Positions 1 to 6,450 are shown, counted from the first letter of the stretch. The stretch is 12,532 nucleotides of DNA from an uncultured Ruminococcus sp. (GCA_902778985.1 CACYZS010000017.1:1-12532); one strand, 5' to 3'. Made by a program: numbers and translations. Notes: generated by a model not told the origin, from the letters alone.

Positions 1-263
1 TAGGTGACGTTCTCCGACGCCGGGGCAAACTCCTTGTCCCAGCCGGTGATCTTATAGTAGTGTTCGGAGGTCTCCCACTCGGTTTTGCCCGTGTATTCCG
101 GGGTTTCCCCCGCCGGGACGGTCACCTTGGTCTCTTGTCCGTTGACCGAGAAGGTGACGACGTACTCGCTCGGTTCCGCTTCGTCCCCGCAGGCGGAGAA
201 GAGAAGAAGTGCGGGGAGCAGGATCATAACGGCGGACAGCAGGCAGGAAAAGATACGTTTCAA
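1..263 (-). CDS. Lipoprotein with InlB-like repeat, N-terminal part only (cut by left edge)
   Basis: About 87 codons are visible before the window edge. I place the start at a TTG codon (261-263), because GAGGTG lies 8 nt upstream and no in-frame ATG gives a full signal peptide. The product begins MKRIFSCLL, continues with a hydrophobic stretch and ends the signal in the lipobox FSAC, so it should be a lipid-anchored surface protein. After the Cys comes an acidic linker and then a beta repeat (TFSVNGQETKV, ITGWDKEF, ENVTY) of the InlB/Listeria-Bacteroides repeat type. The repeat is nearly identical to the first repeat of the neighbouring deacetylase lipoprotein upstream. The catalytic or binding part lies outside the window, so the function is unknown; by paralogy it may also be a cell-wall or glycan-acting enzyme. 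It has its own promoter, and the terminator of the upstream gene precedes it. Confidence 0.85.
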   Translation of the reverse strand, partial: MKRIFSCLLSAVMILLPALLLFSACGDEAEPSEYVVTFSVNGQETKVTVPAGETPEYTGKTEWETSEHYYKITGWDKEFAPASENVT

Positions 264-271
264 AGCAAAAG

Positions 272-277
272 CACCTC
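272..277 (-). promoter_or_regulatory. Ribosome binding site that sets a TTG start
   Basis: GAGGTG on the minus strand lies 8 nt before the TTG at 261-263. It supports TTG initiation of the partial lipoprotein and gives a complete lipoprotein signal peptide. Confidence 0.7.
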
Positions 278-297
278 TTTTCTATTTCTTCTGTTCT

Positions 298-326
298 ATT
301 ATACACTCTTTTTTCCGAAATTGCAA
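298..326 (-). promoter_or_regulatory. Sigma-A-type promoter of the partial lipoprotein
   Basis: On the minus strand, TTGCAA (321-326) and TATAAT (298-303) are separated by exactly 17 bp. The -35 box begins right after the T-tract of the preceding terminator, so this gene is transcribed separately from its paralog. Confidence 0.85.
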
Positions 327-327
327 G

Positions 328-366
328 AGAAAAAAGAAAACCGGCGGGCGCCGTCGCGCCCGCCGG
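328..366 (-). terminator. Rho-independent terminator of the CE4 lipoprotein gene
   Basis: A perfect 11-bp GC stem (arms 341-351 and 356-366, 4-nt loop) is followed on the minus strand by a T-rich run (complement of 328-340). It starts 20 bp after the stop codon of the deacetylase gene. It is one of the clearest terminators in the window. Confidence 0.93.
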
Positions 367-386
367 AGGATAGGCAGGGAAGCCGT

Positions 387-2225
387 TCAGTTGACGAACG
401 TGATCGCCGTGGTCACGGTCGCGCCGTCGGCGCCAGGGATCAGGTTGACCATCGCGTAGGTTGCGCCGTCGCGGACGTAGGTCGAGACGTTCGTGGCTTT
501 CCCGTTCAACCGGTAGGCGACCTTGTGCCAGGTATCGGGCACGCGCACCTCGACGGTCAGGGGATAGTTGAAGACGCTCTCGGTCAGGACCATGCCGTCC
601 GCCGCCGTCCGGTTGATCGTCATATCGACGTAGAGTTTGCCGTTCTCGTAGCGTTCTCTGACGGTGGTGTTCTGTTTTTCGCGGATGTACTTGGTCGCCT
701 CGCCGAAGGTCGGCGCCCAGAGTTCGCCCGATTTGACGTAGGTCGATGCGTGGGCATAGAACTCTTCGGCTTCGGTGGTGGTCAGGTCGCCTGCGTCGCT
801 GGCGCCGTTCCCCTTGATGCCGTGGCACATGATGATCAGCCAGGTGCCGTTCTGCACCGCCGAATCGATCCAACCTTTCCGGACAGACATCTCCTTCGAG
901 TCGCTGTCCTTGAACGCCTTGATCGCCAGGTTGTGCCAAGCGCCCACGTTCGTACCCATCGCGGGATCCAGCGACTGCACGGTCGTGCGGTTGCCGCGCC
1001 GGATGGCGTAATAGGTCTGGCTGGCGACCTTTTCCGCGCCGCCGTCGTTTACCTCGATATAACTGCCGGCTGCATTCTTGACGAGATTTCCGTTCCCGTC
1101 GGATTTGAGGCTCTTGACCGACAGCGTATTGTTCGCCGGCGCGTAGCAGAGGCAGGGGGTATCGAACGCCTCTTGGATCGCCGCTCTCGCCTGCACCAGT
1201 TCGTATTGGTAATTCTCCTGATAGCAGGACAACTTGGTTTCGTCGTCCCAGAAACTGTTGGAGGGGAGCATGGTATGCGTCATACTGTGGCTCTCGGCTT
1301 CGAGCGTCCCCTCGGCGAACAGCGCCTTCCATTTGGCGACGCTCCCGGCGGCGTAGGTGAAGCCGGGATGGCTGTCGCTCCAGTTGGGTACCAGCATGAA
1401 CGAACCTTTGAGCCCGTATTTCTTGTTCATCTGATTGACCCAGACGCCGGTGCTGTAGATCCCGTCGTCGTAGGTCAGGGTAAGGATGCCCTTCGCGCCG
1501 TCCTTCGCCGCGAGGATCGTGGCGCTGCTTCCATAGACCGCGGTATAGGTCGTATCTTCGGTCACGGCAACAATCTCCTTGTCCCATCCGTCGAAACGGA
1601 CGGTGATATCGTTCGCGTATTTGTTTGACGGATCGACGGGGCATTTGGGGACGGTCTTGCCCGCGGTCTTGACCACGTATTTGTCCCCGCCGACGTCGAA
1701 GGTGACGTTATAGTAGCGCGTCGAGTAGTTGTAGACGGGGGTGTAGACGATCGCTTTCCCCGGCGTCGTGTTCTCGGCGGTCGGGGGGACCAGATCGTTG
1801 GGGCTCCAATGGTCGAAGGCCCCGATCTTATCCACCCGGGTCAGGTCGGTCTCGTAACCCGCGGGCGGCGTCGGCATCTCGCCCTCGTGCACCTCGGTAT
1901 TCACGATCCCGGTTTTCAGGTTGAAGCGGACGTTGTAGAGCGTCAGCCCGTATTCGCCGACGATCGCCGTATAGGTGACGTTCTCGGTCGCCGGGGCAAA
2001 CTCCTTGTCCCAGCCGGTGATCTTATAGTAGTGTTCGGAGGTCTCCCACTCGGTTTTGCCCGTGTATTCCGGGATCGCTTTCGCCTTGACCATCACCTTG
2101 GTCTCGGTGCCGTCCACCGAGAACGTGATCTCGTAGCAATCCCTGTGCCCGCATCCCGACAGCAGGGTGAGACAGGGAAGCAGGATCATCAAAAAAGAAA
2201 GAAGCAAAGATACGGTTCGTTTCAC
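387..2225 (-). CDS. Repeat-bearing lipoprotein with polysaccharide deacetylase (NodB/CE4) domain
   Basis: The product is 612 aa from a GTG start chosen because AAAGGGG lies 7 nt upstream and the protein then begins directly with its signal peptide (MKRTVSLLL...). The lipobox LSGC gives lipidated Cys25. Residues 31-91, 97-165 and 172-232 form three InlB/Listeria-Bacteroides-type beta repeats, two of them with a GWDKE motif and all with a closing TAENT or TYTA-like end. Residues 246-515 match a NodB homology domain: motif 1 TYDDG (251-255, with catalytic Asp253 and metal-binding Asp254), motif 2 SHSMTH (312-317, metal ligands His313 and His317), a Pro-containing motif 3 near 361-366, and the late His in IIMCHG (His468). 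Residues 520-612 form a small beta domain. CE4 enzymes remove N- or O-acetyl groups from peptidoglycan, chitin-like glycans or xylan. The substrate here cannot be told from sequence. It probably acts outside the membrane, held to the wall or a glycan by the repeats. It is transcribed alone, between its own promoter and terminator. Confidence 0.9.
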   Translation of the reverse strand: MKRTVSLLLSFLMILLPCLTLLSGCGHRDCYEITFSVDGTETKVMVKAKAIPEYTGKTEWETSEHYYKITGWDKEFAPATENVTYTAIVGEYGLTLYNVRFNLKTGIVNTEVHEGEMPTPPAGYETDLTRVDKIGAFDHWSPNDLVPPTAENTTPGKAIVYTPVYNYSTRYYNVTFDVGGDKYVVKTAGKTVPKCPVDPSNKYANDITVRFDGWDKEIVAVTEDTTYTAVYGSSATILAAKDGAKGILTLTYDDGIYSTGVWVNQMNKKYGLKGSFMLVPNWSDSHPGFTYAAGSVAKWKALFAEGTLEAESHSMTHTMLPSNSFWDDETKLSCYQENYQYELVQARAAIQEAFDTPCLCYAPANNTLSVKSLKSDGNGNLVKNAAGSYIEVNDGGAEKVASQTYYAIRRGNRTTVQSLDPAMGTNVGAWHNLAIKAFKDSDSKEMSVRKGWIDSAVQNGTWLIIMCHGIKGNGASDAGDLTTTEAEEFYAHASTYVKSGELWAPTFGEATKYIREKQNTTVRERYENGKLYVDMTINRTAADGMVLTESVFNYPLTVEVRVPDTWHKVAYRLNGKATNVSTYVRDGATYAMVNLIPGADGATVTTAITFVN

Positions 2226-2232
2226 GGATAAA

Positions 2233-2241
2233 CCCCTTTCC
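2233..2241 (-). promoter_or_regulatory. Ribosome binding site deciding the GTG start
   Basis: GGAAAGGGG on the minus strand ends 7 nt before the GTG at 2223-2225. Longer in-frame starts up to 2291 overlap the promoter and would place the signal peptide internally, so they are unlikely. Confidence 0.75.
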
Positions 2242-2262
2242 GGATAGTTCATTATCGCTTCC

Positions 2263-2291
2263 ATTATACAATGGTTTACCCGAAAAAGCAA
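2263..2291 (-). promoter_or_regulatory. Sigma-A-type promoter of the CE4 lipoprotein gene
   Basis: On the minus strand TTGCTT (2286-2291) and a perfect TATAAT (2263-2268) are 17 bp apart. The -35 box sits 4 bp after the T-tract of the gap terminator, so termination and re-initiation are packed back to back. Confidence 0.85.
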
Positions 2292-2295
2292 GCGG

Positions 2296-2334
2296 AAAAA
2301 GAAAAAGCCCCCCGGCGACCGCCGGGGGACTTTG
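2296..2334 (-). terminator. Rho-independent terminator of gap
   Basis: An 8-bp perfect GC stem (2309-2316 with 2321-2328, loop GACC) is extended by AAAG/CTTT pairing after one mismatch. On the minus strand it is followed by TTTTTCTTTTT (complement of 2296-2306). It lies 12 bp after the gap stop codon. Confidence 0.92.
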
Positions 2335-2345
2335 CCTTGCGTTTA

Positions 2346-3359
2346 TCAGAGTTCCGCGAAGTACTTGATGGTGCGGACCATCTGGCTGGTGTAGGAGTTC
2401 TCGTTGTCGTACCAAGCAACGACCTGCACCTGGAAGGTGTCGTCGTCGATCTTGGTGACCATGGTCTGGGTCGCGTCAAACAGCGAGCCGTACCGCATAC
2501 CGATCACGTCGGAAGAAACGATCGGGTCGGTGTTGTAGCCGAAGGACTCGGAAGAAGCGGCCTTCATCGCGGCGTTGATGCTGTCGGGGGTGATGTCCTT
2601 GCCCTTGACGACGGCGACGAGGATCGTGGTGGAGCCGGTCACGACCGGAACTCTCTGCGCCGAGCCGATCAGTTTGCCGTTCAGTTCGGGAATGACGAGA
2701 CCGATCGCCTTCGCGGCGCCGGTGGAGTTCGGAACGATGTTGGCGGCGCCGGCGCGGGCACGGCGGAGATCGCCTTTGCGGTGCGGGCCGTCGAGGATCA
2801 TCTGGTCACCGGTGTAAGCGTGGACGGTGGTCATGATGCCCGAAACGATGGGAGCGTAGTCGTTCAGAGCCTTCGCCATGGGAGCGAGGCAGTTGGTGGT
2901 GCAGGACGCGGCGGAGATGATCTGATCTTCCTTGGTCAGGGTGTTCTCGTTGACCGAGAAAACGACCGTCTTGAGGTCCTTACCGGCGGGAGCCGAGATA
3001 ACGACCTTCTTCGCGCCGGCGTTGATGTGCGCCATCGACTTCTCCTTGCTGGTGTAGAAGCCGGTGCACTCGAGGACGACGTCGACACCGAGTTCGCCCC
3101 ACGGGCAGGTGTTCGCGTCCTTCTCGGCGTAGATGCGGATCTTCTTGCCGTCGACCGTGATGCTGTTCTCGTCGGCGGTGACGGTATCGCCGAGGGCGTA
3201 TCTGCCCTGCGCGGTGTCGTACTTCAGAAGATGGGCGAGCATGGCGGGGCTGGTCAGGTCGTTGATCGCGACGATCTCGTAGCCCTCCGCGTTGAACATC
3301 TGACGGAACGCCAGACGACCGATGCGGCCGAAACCGTTAATGGCAACTTTGACAGACAT
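2346..3359 (-). CDS. gap: Type I glyceraldehyde-3-phosphate dehydrogenase
   Basis: The enzyme oxidises and phosphorylates glyceraldehyde 3-phosphate to 1,3-bisphosphoglycerate with NAD in cytosolic glycolysis. The 337-aa length is normal. Visible hallmarks are the Rossmann motif NGFGRIGR (8-15), the NAD-ribose acid in AINDL (Asp34, which fits NAD preference), the catalytic signature SAASCTTNC with Cys153, the partner His180 in TTVHAYTGD, and the C-terminal [11 protein letters not shown]. The start is secure: GGAGG at 3369-3373 lies 9 nt before the ATG. The gene stands alone between its own tandem promoters and a strong terminator. pgk and tpiA lie upstream on the same strand but behind an opposite-strand gene. 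A palindrome at 3491-3508 suggests redox or local repression. The close match to the glycolytic rather than the erythrose-4-phosphate branch is a judgement from the motifs. Confidence 0.98.
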   Translation of the reverse strand: MSVKVAINGFGRIGRLAFRQMFNAEGYEIVAINDLTSPAMLAHLLKYDTAQGRYALGDTVTADENSITVDGKKIRIYAEKDANTCPWGELGVDVVLECTGFYTSKEKSMAHINAGAKKVVISAPAGKDLKTVVFSVNENTLTKEDQIISAASCTTNCLAPMAKALNDYAPIVSGIMTTVHAYTGDQMILDGPHRKGDLRRARAGAANIVPNSTGAAKAIGLVIPELNGKLIGSAQRVPVVTGSTTILVAVVKGKDITPDSINAAMKAASSESFGYNTDPIVSSDVIGMRYGSLFDATQTMVTKIDDDTFQVQVVAWYDNENSYTSQMVRTIKYFAEL

Positions 3360-3397
3360 GGTTTTTATCCTCCGTTATTAAAAAATTCTTTTTCGGG

Positions 3398-3423
3398 AAG
3401 CCGTCCGGCGCCGCCGGCGGCTT
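3398..3423 (-). other. GC-rich hairpin in the gap 5' leader
   Basis: On the mRNA strand AAGCCG pairs with CGGCTT, and an inner CCGGC/GCCGG stem has a 3-nt loop with a single bulged A. The six U's that follow are about 17 nt downstream, too far for a classical attenuator. A stabilising or processing element is more likely; the role is unproven. Confidence 0.6.
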
Positions 3424-3427
3424 ACAC

Positions 3428-3447
3428 AAGAAAACACCCGTTTTCTT
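3428..3447 (-). other. Perfect stem-loop at the predicted 5' end of gap mRNA
   Basis: Arms 3428-3435 and 3440-3447 form a perfect 8-bp stem with a 4-nt loop. The -10 box of the proximal promoter is at 3457-3462, so transcription should start near 3450 and the hairpin would begin only a few nucleotides in. Such 5'-terminal stems are known to slow 5'-end-dependent mRNA decay; that role here is inferred. Confidence 0.6.
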
Positions 3448-3456
3448 CCGCATATC

Positions 3457-3485
3457 ATTCTATCATATTTTCACCCGACTTGCAA
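3457..3485 (-). promoter_or_regulatory. gap proximal promoter P1
   Basis: On the minus strand TTGCAA (3480-3485) and TAGAAT (3457-3462) are separated by 17 bp. The predicted leader to the ATG is about 90 nt and contains two hairpins. Confidence 0.8.
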
Positions 3486-3490
3486 GAGAA

Positions 3491-3508
3491 TTGATAAGAT
3501 TTTATCAA
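3491..3508 (-). promoter_or_regulatory. Palindromic operator candidate upstream of gap (Rex-like)
   Basis: TTGATAAGATTTTATCAA is a perfect 7-4-7 inverted repeat. Each half-site differs at one position from the clostridial Rex consensus TTGTTAA-N4-TTAACAA, and gap is a common Rex target. It covers the -10 box of distal promoter P2 and lies 5 bp upstream of the P1 -35 box, where a bound repressor would block P2 and could hinder P1. Binding by the divergently encoded DUF1836 protein is an alternative. Confidence 0.6.
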
Positions 3509-3527
3509 GTTTGTGAAAACAGGTCAA
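3499..3527 (-). promoter_or_regulatory. gap distal promoter P2 (candidate)
   Basis: On the minus strand TTGACC (3522-3527) and TAAAAT (3499-3504) are 17 bp apart. The -10 box lies wholly inside the 3491-3508 palindrome. It is less consensus-like than P1 at -10 but better at -35. Confidence 0.55.
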
Positions 3528-3529
3528 AA

Positions 3530-3561
3530 GGGCGTGGGGGACGCCCCCCGCTTTCTTTCAT
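3530..3561. terminator. Orphan terminator-like hairpin in the gap / DUF1836 intergenic region
   Basis: GGGCGT (3530-3535) pairs with ACGCCC (3541-3546) around five G's; an alternative stem pairs the G-run with the C-run at 3544-3549. A T-rich stretch follows on the plus strand (TTTCTTTCATTTT), and TTTT follows on the minus strand. No gene ends here. It may block stray transcription between the divergent promoters. Apart from this, 3565-3638 contains only a weak 5-bp GC inverted repeat (3577-3591) and AT-rich sequence. Confidence 0.45.
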
Positions 3562-3638
3562 TTTGACAACAATCCGGCGGGGAACGCCCGCACCTTGTTT
3601 TCAAAAACAGGTTATTTCATTTTTATTACTTTGAGTGC

Positions 3639-3667
3639 TTGACAAAATGTGCGAGACGCGGTATAAT
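3639..3667 (+). promoter_or_regulatory. Consensus sigma-A promoter of the DUF1836 gene
   Basis: TTGACA (3639-3644) and TATAAT (3662-3667) are separated by 17 bp, so both boxes match the consensus exactly. A regulator gene with such a strong promoter would normally need repression or a weak ribosome binding site to keep levels low. Confidence 0.92.
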
Positions 3668-3680
3668 AAAACAGGAACGG

Positions 3681-3696
3681 GGAGACCGGCGTCTCC
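3681..3696 (+). other. Leader hairpin of the DUF1836 mRNA
   Basis: GGAGAC (3681-3686) pairs perfectly with GTCTCC (3691-3696) around a 4-nt loop, starting about 7 nt after the predicted transcription start. Confidence 0.5.
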
Positions 3697-3720
3697 GGAT
3701 CCCCGGAAATCGAGGGTTTT

Positions 3721-4365
3721 ATGGAGAAAAGCGCAAAGTTTTACGAGGACGTCGCCAAACTGCAGAGTTGGGCGAAATCCTTCCGCGAGTTCCGCGCCAA
3801 CGAGTGGGACACGCTCCCCGACATCGATCTCTATATGGATCAGGTGATCGGGTATCTGAACCGCCAACTGAAGAACCAGGGCAAGGACGACCGGGAAGAG
3901 GGGCAGATCCTTACCCCGAGCATGATCAACAACTACGTGAAGAGCGGTCTGGTGACCCACCCGAACCAGAAGAAGTACGTCCGGGAGCACCTGGCGCAAC
4001 TTTATATGCTCTGCTCGATGAAGCAGATCCTGAACATTCCCGATGCGTCCGAGTTGATCCGCCGGCTCTCGGAGGAGAGGAACGGGACGAAAGAGGTCTA
4101 CAACTCCTTCGTTTCGGATCAGCACGCCATCAACGAGGGGATCGCCCTGACGATCGAGCAGATCGACGCCGTCAGTTCGGAATACGACCTGATGCGGGTG
4201 GCGGTGGGACTGGTGCTCAACGCGACCGCCGAGCGCATCGCCGCCGAGCGGATCATCGCGCTGCTCCGGGCAAACGACGCCGAGGCGGCAGAACCCGCCG
4301 AGCCGACCGAGAAGAAGAAACCCGAAGAGAAAGAGAAAAAGAAACCGACGGAAAAGAAGAAATAA
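3721..4365 (+). CDS. DUF1836 MerR-like helix-turn-helix protein
   Basis: The product is 214 aa. Residues 30-110 fit the DUF1836 pattern: TLPDIDLYMDQVIGYLN, then LTPSMINNYVKSGLV (64-78), resembling the MerR DNA-recognition helix and wing start, then KKYVREHLAQLYML (84-97). Residues 140-185 are helical. The last 30 residues are a low-complexity Glu/Lys/Pro tail (EKKKPEEKEKKK) that is probably disordered. It is likely a cytosolic DNA-binding regulator; its target is unknown. The start follows GAGGG by only 4 nt, a short spacing that may limit translation despite the consensus promoter. The gene is divergent from gap and convergent with tpiA, so it splits the glycolytic genes. A local role at the gap palindrome is possible but is only inferred from position. 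Confidence 0.85.
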   Translation: MEKSAKFYEDVAKLQSWAKSFREFRANEWDTLPDIDLYMDQVIGYLNRQLKNQGKDDREEGQILTPSMINNYVKSGLVTHPNQKKYVREHLAQLYMLCSMKQILNIPDASELIRRLSEERNGTKEVYNSFVSDQHAINEGIALTIEQIDAVSSEYDLMRVAVGLVLNATAERIAAERIIALLRANDAEAAEPAEPTEKKKPEEKEKKKPTEKKK

Positions 4366-4369
4366 AACA

Positions 4370-4402
4370 ATCCCCGGCGAACATCGCCGGGGATCTCTTT
4401 TT
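4370..4402. terminator. Bidirectional terminator between DUF1836 and tpiA
   Basis: A perfect 11-bp stem (4370-4380 with 4384-4394) has a 3-nt loop. On the plus strand it is followed by CTCTTTTT, ending the DUF1836 transcript. On the minus strand it is followed by TTGTTTTATTTCTTCTTTT, ending the pgk-tpiA transcript. Confidence 0.93.
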
Positions 4403-4407
4403 GATTT

Positions 4408-5166
4408 TCACTTGTTCGCCGCGTCGACGATGGCGGTGAATTTGTCGGTTTTGAGCGACGCTCCGCCGATCAGTCCGCCGTCCACGTTCGTTTTCGCGAG
4501 CAGTTCGGCGGCGTTGCCGTCGTTCATGGATCCGCCGTACTGGATCACGATCTCGTCGGCTGCCTTCTGCGAGTAGATCGCGGCGATCGTCTTGCGGATC
4601 ACGCCGCAGGTCTCGTCCGCCTGTTCGGGCGTGGCGGTCAGCCCCGTCCCGATCGCCCAGACCGGCTCGTAGGCGATGATGACGTTTTTGAGGTCCTCTT
4701 CGGGGATCCCCGCGAGGTCGAGTTTGGTCTGCATGGCGACCACCTCGTCGGTGATGCCCGAGAGCCGCTGATCCTTCACCTCGCCGAGGCAGAGGATCAC
4801 TTTCAGCCCGGCGGCGAGCGCCGCCTTGGTGCGCAGGTTGACGGTCGCGTCGGTCTCGCCGAAGTACTGCCGCCGTTCGCTGTGCCCGATGATGACGTAT
4901 TCCGCGCCCGCTTCGAGCAGCATATCCGCCGCGATCTCGCCCGTGAAGGCGCCCTTGGCTTCAAAGTGGACGTTCTGCGCCCCGATCTTGATGTTGGTGC
5001 CCTTCGCCGCTTCCGCCGCCGTCGCGATGTCGACGAACGGGACGCAAAGCACGATATCGCACTTGTCCTTGCCCTTCACCATCGGCGCGAGTTCCGAAAT
5101 AAACGCACCCGCCGCCTTCGGCGTCATATTCATTTTCCAGTTGCCGGCGATCACCGTTTTTCTCAT
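4408..5166 (-). CDS. tpiA: Triosephosphate isomerase
   Basis: The enzyme interconverts dihydroxyacetone phosphate and glyceraldehyde 3-phosphate in the cytosol. The 252-aa length is typical. The active-site residues are all visible: Asn9 and Lys11 in AGNWKMN, His95 in IIGHSERR, and Glu167 in AYEPVWAIGTG, which continues into the flexible phosphate-gripping loop. Further phosphate contacts are in YGGSMN (210-215) and GLIGGASL (231-238). The ATG at 5164-5166 is preceded by AAAGGA with 9-nt spacing. An in-frame extension upstream reaches into pgk and lacks family similarity. The gene follows pgk by 73 bp with no visible promoter, so the two should be co-transcribed. A GC hairpin lies in the gap between them. 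Confidence 0.98.
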   Translation of the reverse strand: MRKTVIAGNWKMNMTPKAAGAFISELAPMVKGKDKCDIVLCVPFVDIATAAEAAKGTNIKIGAQNVHFEAKGAFTGEIAADMLLEAGAEYVIIGHSERRQYFGETDATVNLRTKAALAAGLKVILCLGEVKDQRLSGITDEVVAMQTKLDLAGIPEEDLKNVIIAYEPVWAIGTGLTATPEQADETCGVIRKTIAAIYSQKAADEIVIQYGGSMNDGNAAELLAKTNVDGGLIGGASLKTDKFTAIVDAANK

Positions 5167-5201
5167 GGTTACAATTCCTTTCAAACTCTGTTCCGGAAAA
5201 C

Positions 5202-5224
5202 CGCCGGACGGCTTGCGTCCGGCG
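5202..5224 (-). other. Hairpin between pgk and tpiA (processing site or weak attenuator)
   Basis: CGCCGGACG (5202-5210) pairs perfectly with CGTCCGGCG (5216-5224) around a 5-nt loop. On the minus strand only G then four T's follow before CC, so termination should be partial at most. It could protect the pgk 3' end after processing and set a pgk-to-tpiA ratio. Confidence 0.6.
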
Positions 5225-5239
5225 TTCTTCGCGTTCTGA

Positions 5240-6442
5240 TTATTTGTCCAGCAGGCAGGAGATACCGGGAAGGTCCTTGCCTTCGAGGAACTCGAGGGAA
5301 GCGCCACCGCCGGTCGAGATGTGGGTGATCTTGTCGGCGAAACCGAGTTGCTCGCAGGCAGCCGCGGAGTCGCCGCCGCCGACGATGGTGATCGCGGAAG
5401 AATCCGCCAGCGCCTTCGCCACGGCGATCGTGCCCTTTGCGAGGATCGGGTTCTCGAACACGCCCATCGGGCCGTTCCAGACCACCGTCTTCGCGCCCAT
5501 CACGGCGTCGGCGTAGAGCGCCGCCGTCTTCGGACCGATGTCAAGCCCCATCTTGTCGGCGGGGATCTTGTCGGAGTCGACGAACTCGACGTCGACCTTC
5601 GCGTCGATCGGATCGGGGAACTTGTCGGTGATGGTGGTGTCGATCGGGAGCAGGAGTTTCACGCCGTTCTTCTCGGCTTTCTCCATCATGGTACGGCAGT
5701 AGTCGATCTTCTCGGAGTCGAGCAGCGATTTGCCGACGCCGTAGCCCTTCGCGGCGAGGAAGGTGTACGCCATACCGCCGCCGATGATGAGGGTGTCGAC
5801 CTTGCCGAGCAGGTTGTCGATGACGTTCAGTTTATCCGAGACCTTGGCGCCGCCGAGGATGGCGACGAAGGGACGGGCGGGATCGGTCAGGGCTTTGCCC
5901 ATCACCGAGATCTCTTTCTGGATCAGGTAGCCGCAGACGGCGGGGAGGTACTTCGCCACGCCGGCGGTGGAGGCGTGCGCACGGTGCACGGCGCCGAACG
6001 CGTCGGAGACGTAGATCTCGGCAAGAGAGGCGAGTTCCTTCACGAAGGTATCGTCGTTCTTCTCTTCACGGGGATCGAAGCGGGTGTTCTCGAGCAGGAT
6101 GACTTCGCCGGGCTTCAGCGCGGCGGCTTTCGCCTTCGCGTCGGGGCCGATGGTGTCGGCGCAGAGCGTGACCTTCACGCCCAGCAGTTCGGTCAGGCGG
6201 GCCGCGACGGCGGCAAGGCTGTATTTCGGGTTGACTTCACCCTTCGGTTTGCCCATGTGGGAGCAGAGGATCACCTTCGCGCCTTTGCCCATCAGGTACT
6301 TGATGGTGGGGAGCGCCTCGACGATCCGCTTGTCCGAAGTGATGACGCCGTCCTTCTGCGGGACGTTGAAGTCGCAGCGCACGAGAACGCGCTTGCCGGC
6401 GACGTCGATGTCTTCCACGTTCTTCTTGTTGTAGGTTGCCAT
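5240..6442 (-). CDS. pgk: Phosphoglycerate kinase
   Basis: The enzyme transfers phosphate from 1,3-bisphosphoglycerate to ADP, the first ATP-forming step of glycolysis. The 400-aa length is typical. N-domain substrate-binding motifs are [11 protein letters not shown] (18-28), SHMGKPKG (61-68), LENTRF (117-122) and HRAHAST (153-159). C-domain nucleotide motifs are GGAKVSDK (197-204), GGGMAYTF (221-228), WNGPMGVFE (322-330) and IVGGGDSAA (353-361), ending in [15 protein letters not shown]. Of two close ATGs, the second (6440-6442) is chosen because AAGGAG is 8 nt before it and only 2 nt before the first. It is the first gene of a pgk-tpiA unit. The usual Firmicute partner gap is not directly upstream. 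Confidence 0.98.
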   Translation of the reverse strand: MATYNKKNVEDIDVAGKRVLVRCDFNVPQKDGVITSDKRIVEALPTIKYLMGKGAKVILCSHMGKPKGEVNPKYSLAAVAARLTELLGVKVTLCADTIGPDAKAKAAALKPGEVILLENTRFDPREEKNDDTFVKELASLAEIYVSDAFGAVHRAHASTAGVAKYLPAVCGYLIQKEISVMGKALTDPARPFVAILGGAKVSDKLNVIDNLLGKVDTLIIGGGMAYTFLAAKGYGVGKSLLDSEKIDYCRTMMEKAEKNGVKLLLPIDTTITDKFPDPIDAKVDVEFVDSDKIPADKMGLDIGPKTAALYADAVMGAKTVVWNGPMGVFENPILAKGTIAVAKALADSSAITIVGGGDSAAACEQLGFADKITHISTGGGASLEFLEGKDLPGISCLLDK

Positions 6443-6450
6443 TTCCATAT

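Noticed and set aside
52..1644. Other long frames over the CE4 gene on both strands
   Set aside because: They are very Arg-rich and motif-free, and cross the promoter and terminator between two real lipoprotein genes.
3508..3564. Short minus-strand frame of 18 codons upstream of gap (possible leader peptide)
   Set aside because: No Shine-Dalgarno sequence precedes it, both gap promoters lie downstream of its start codon, and it spans a hairpin of low coding character.
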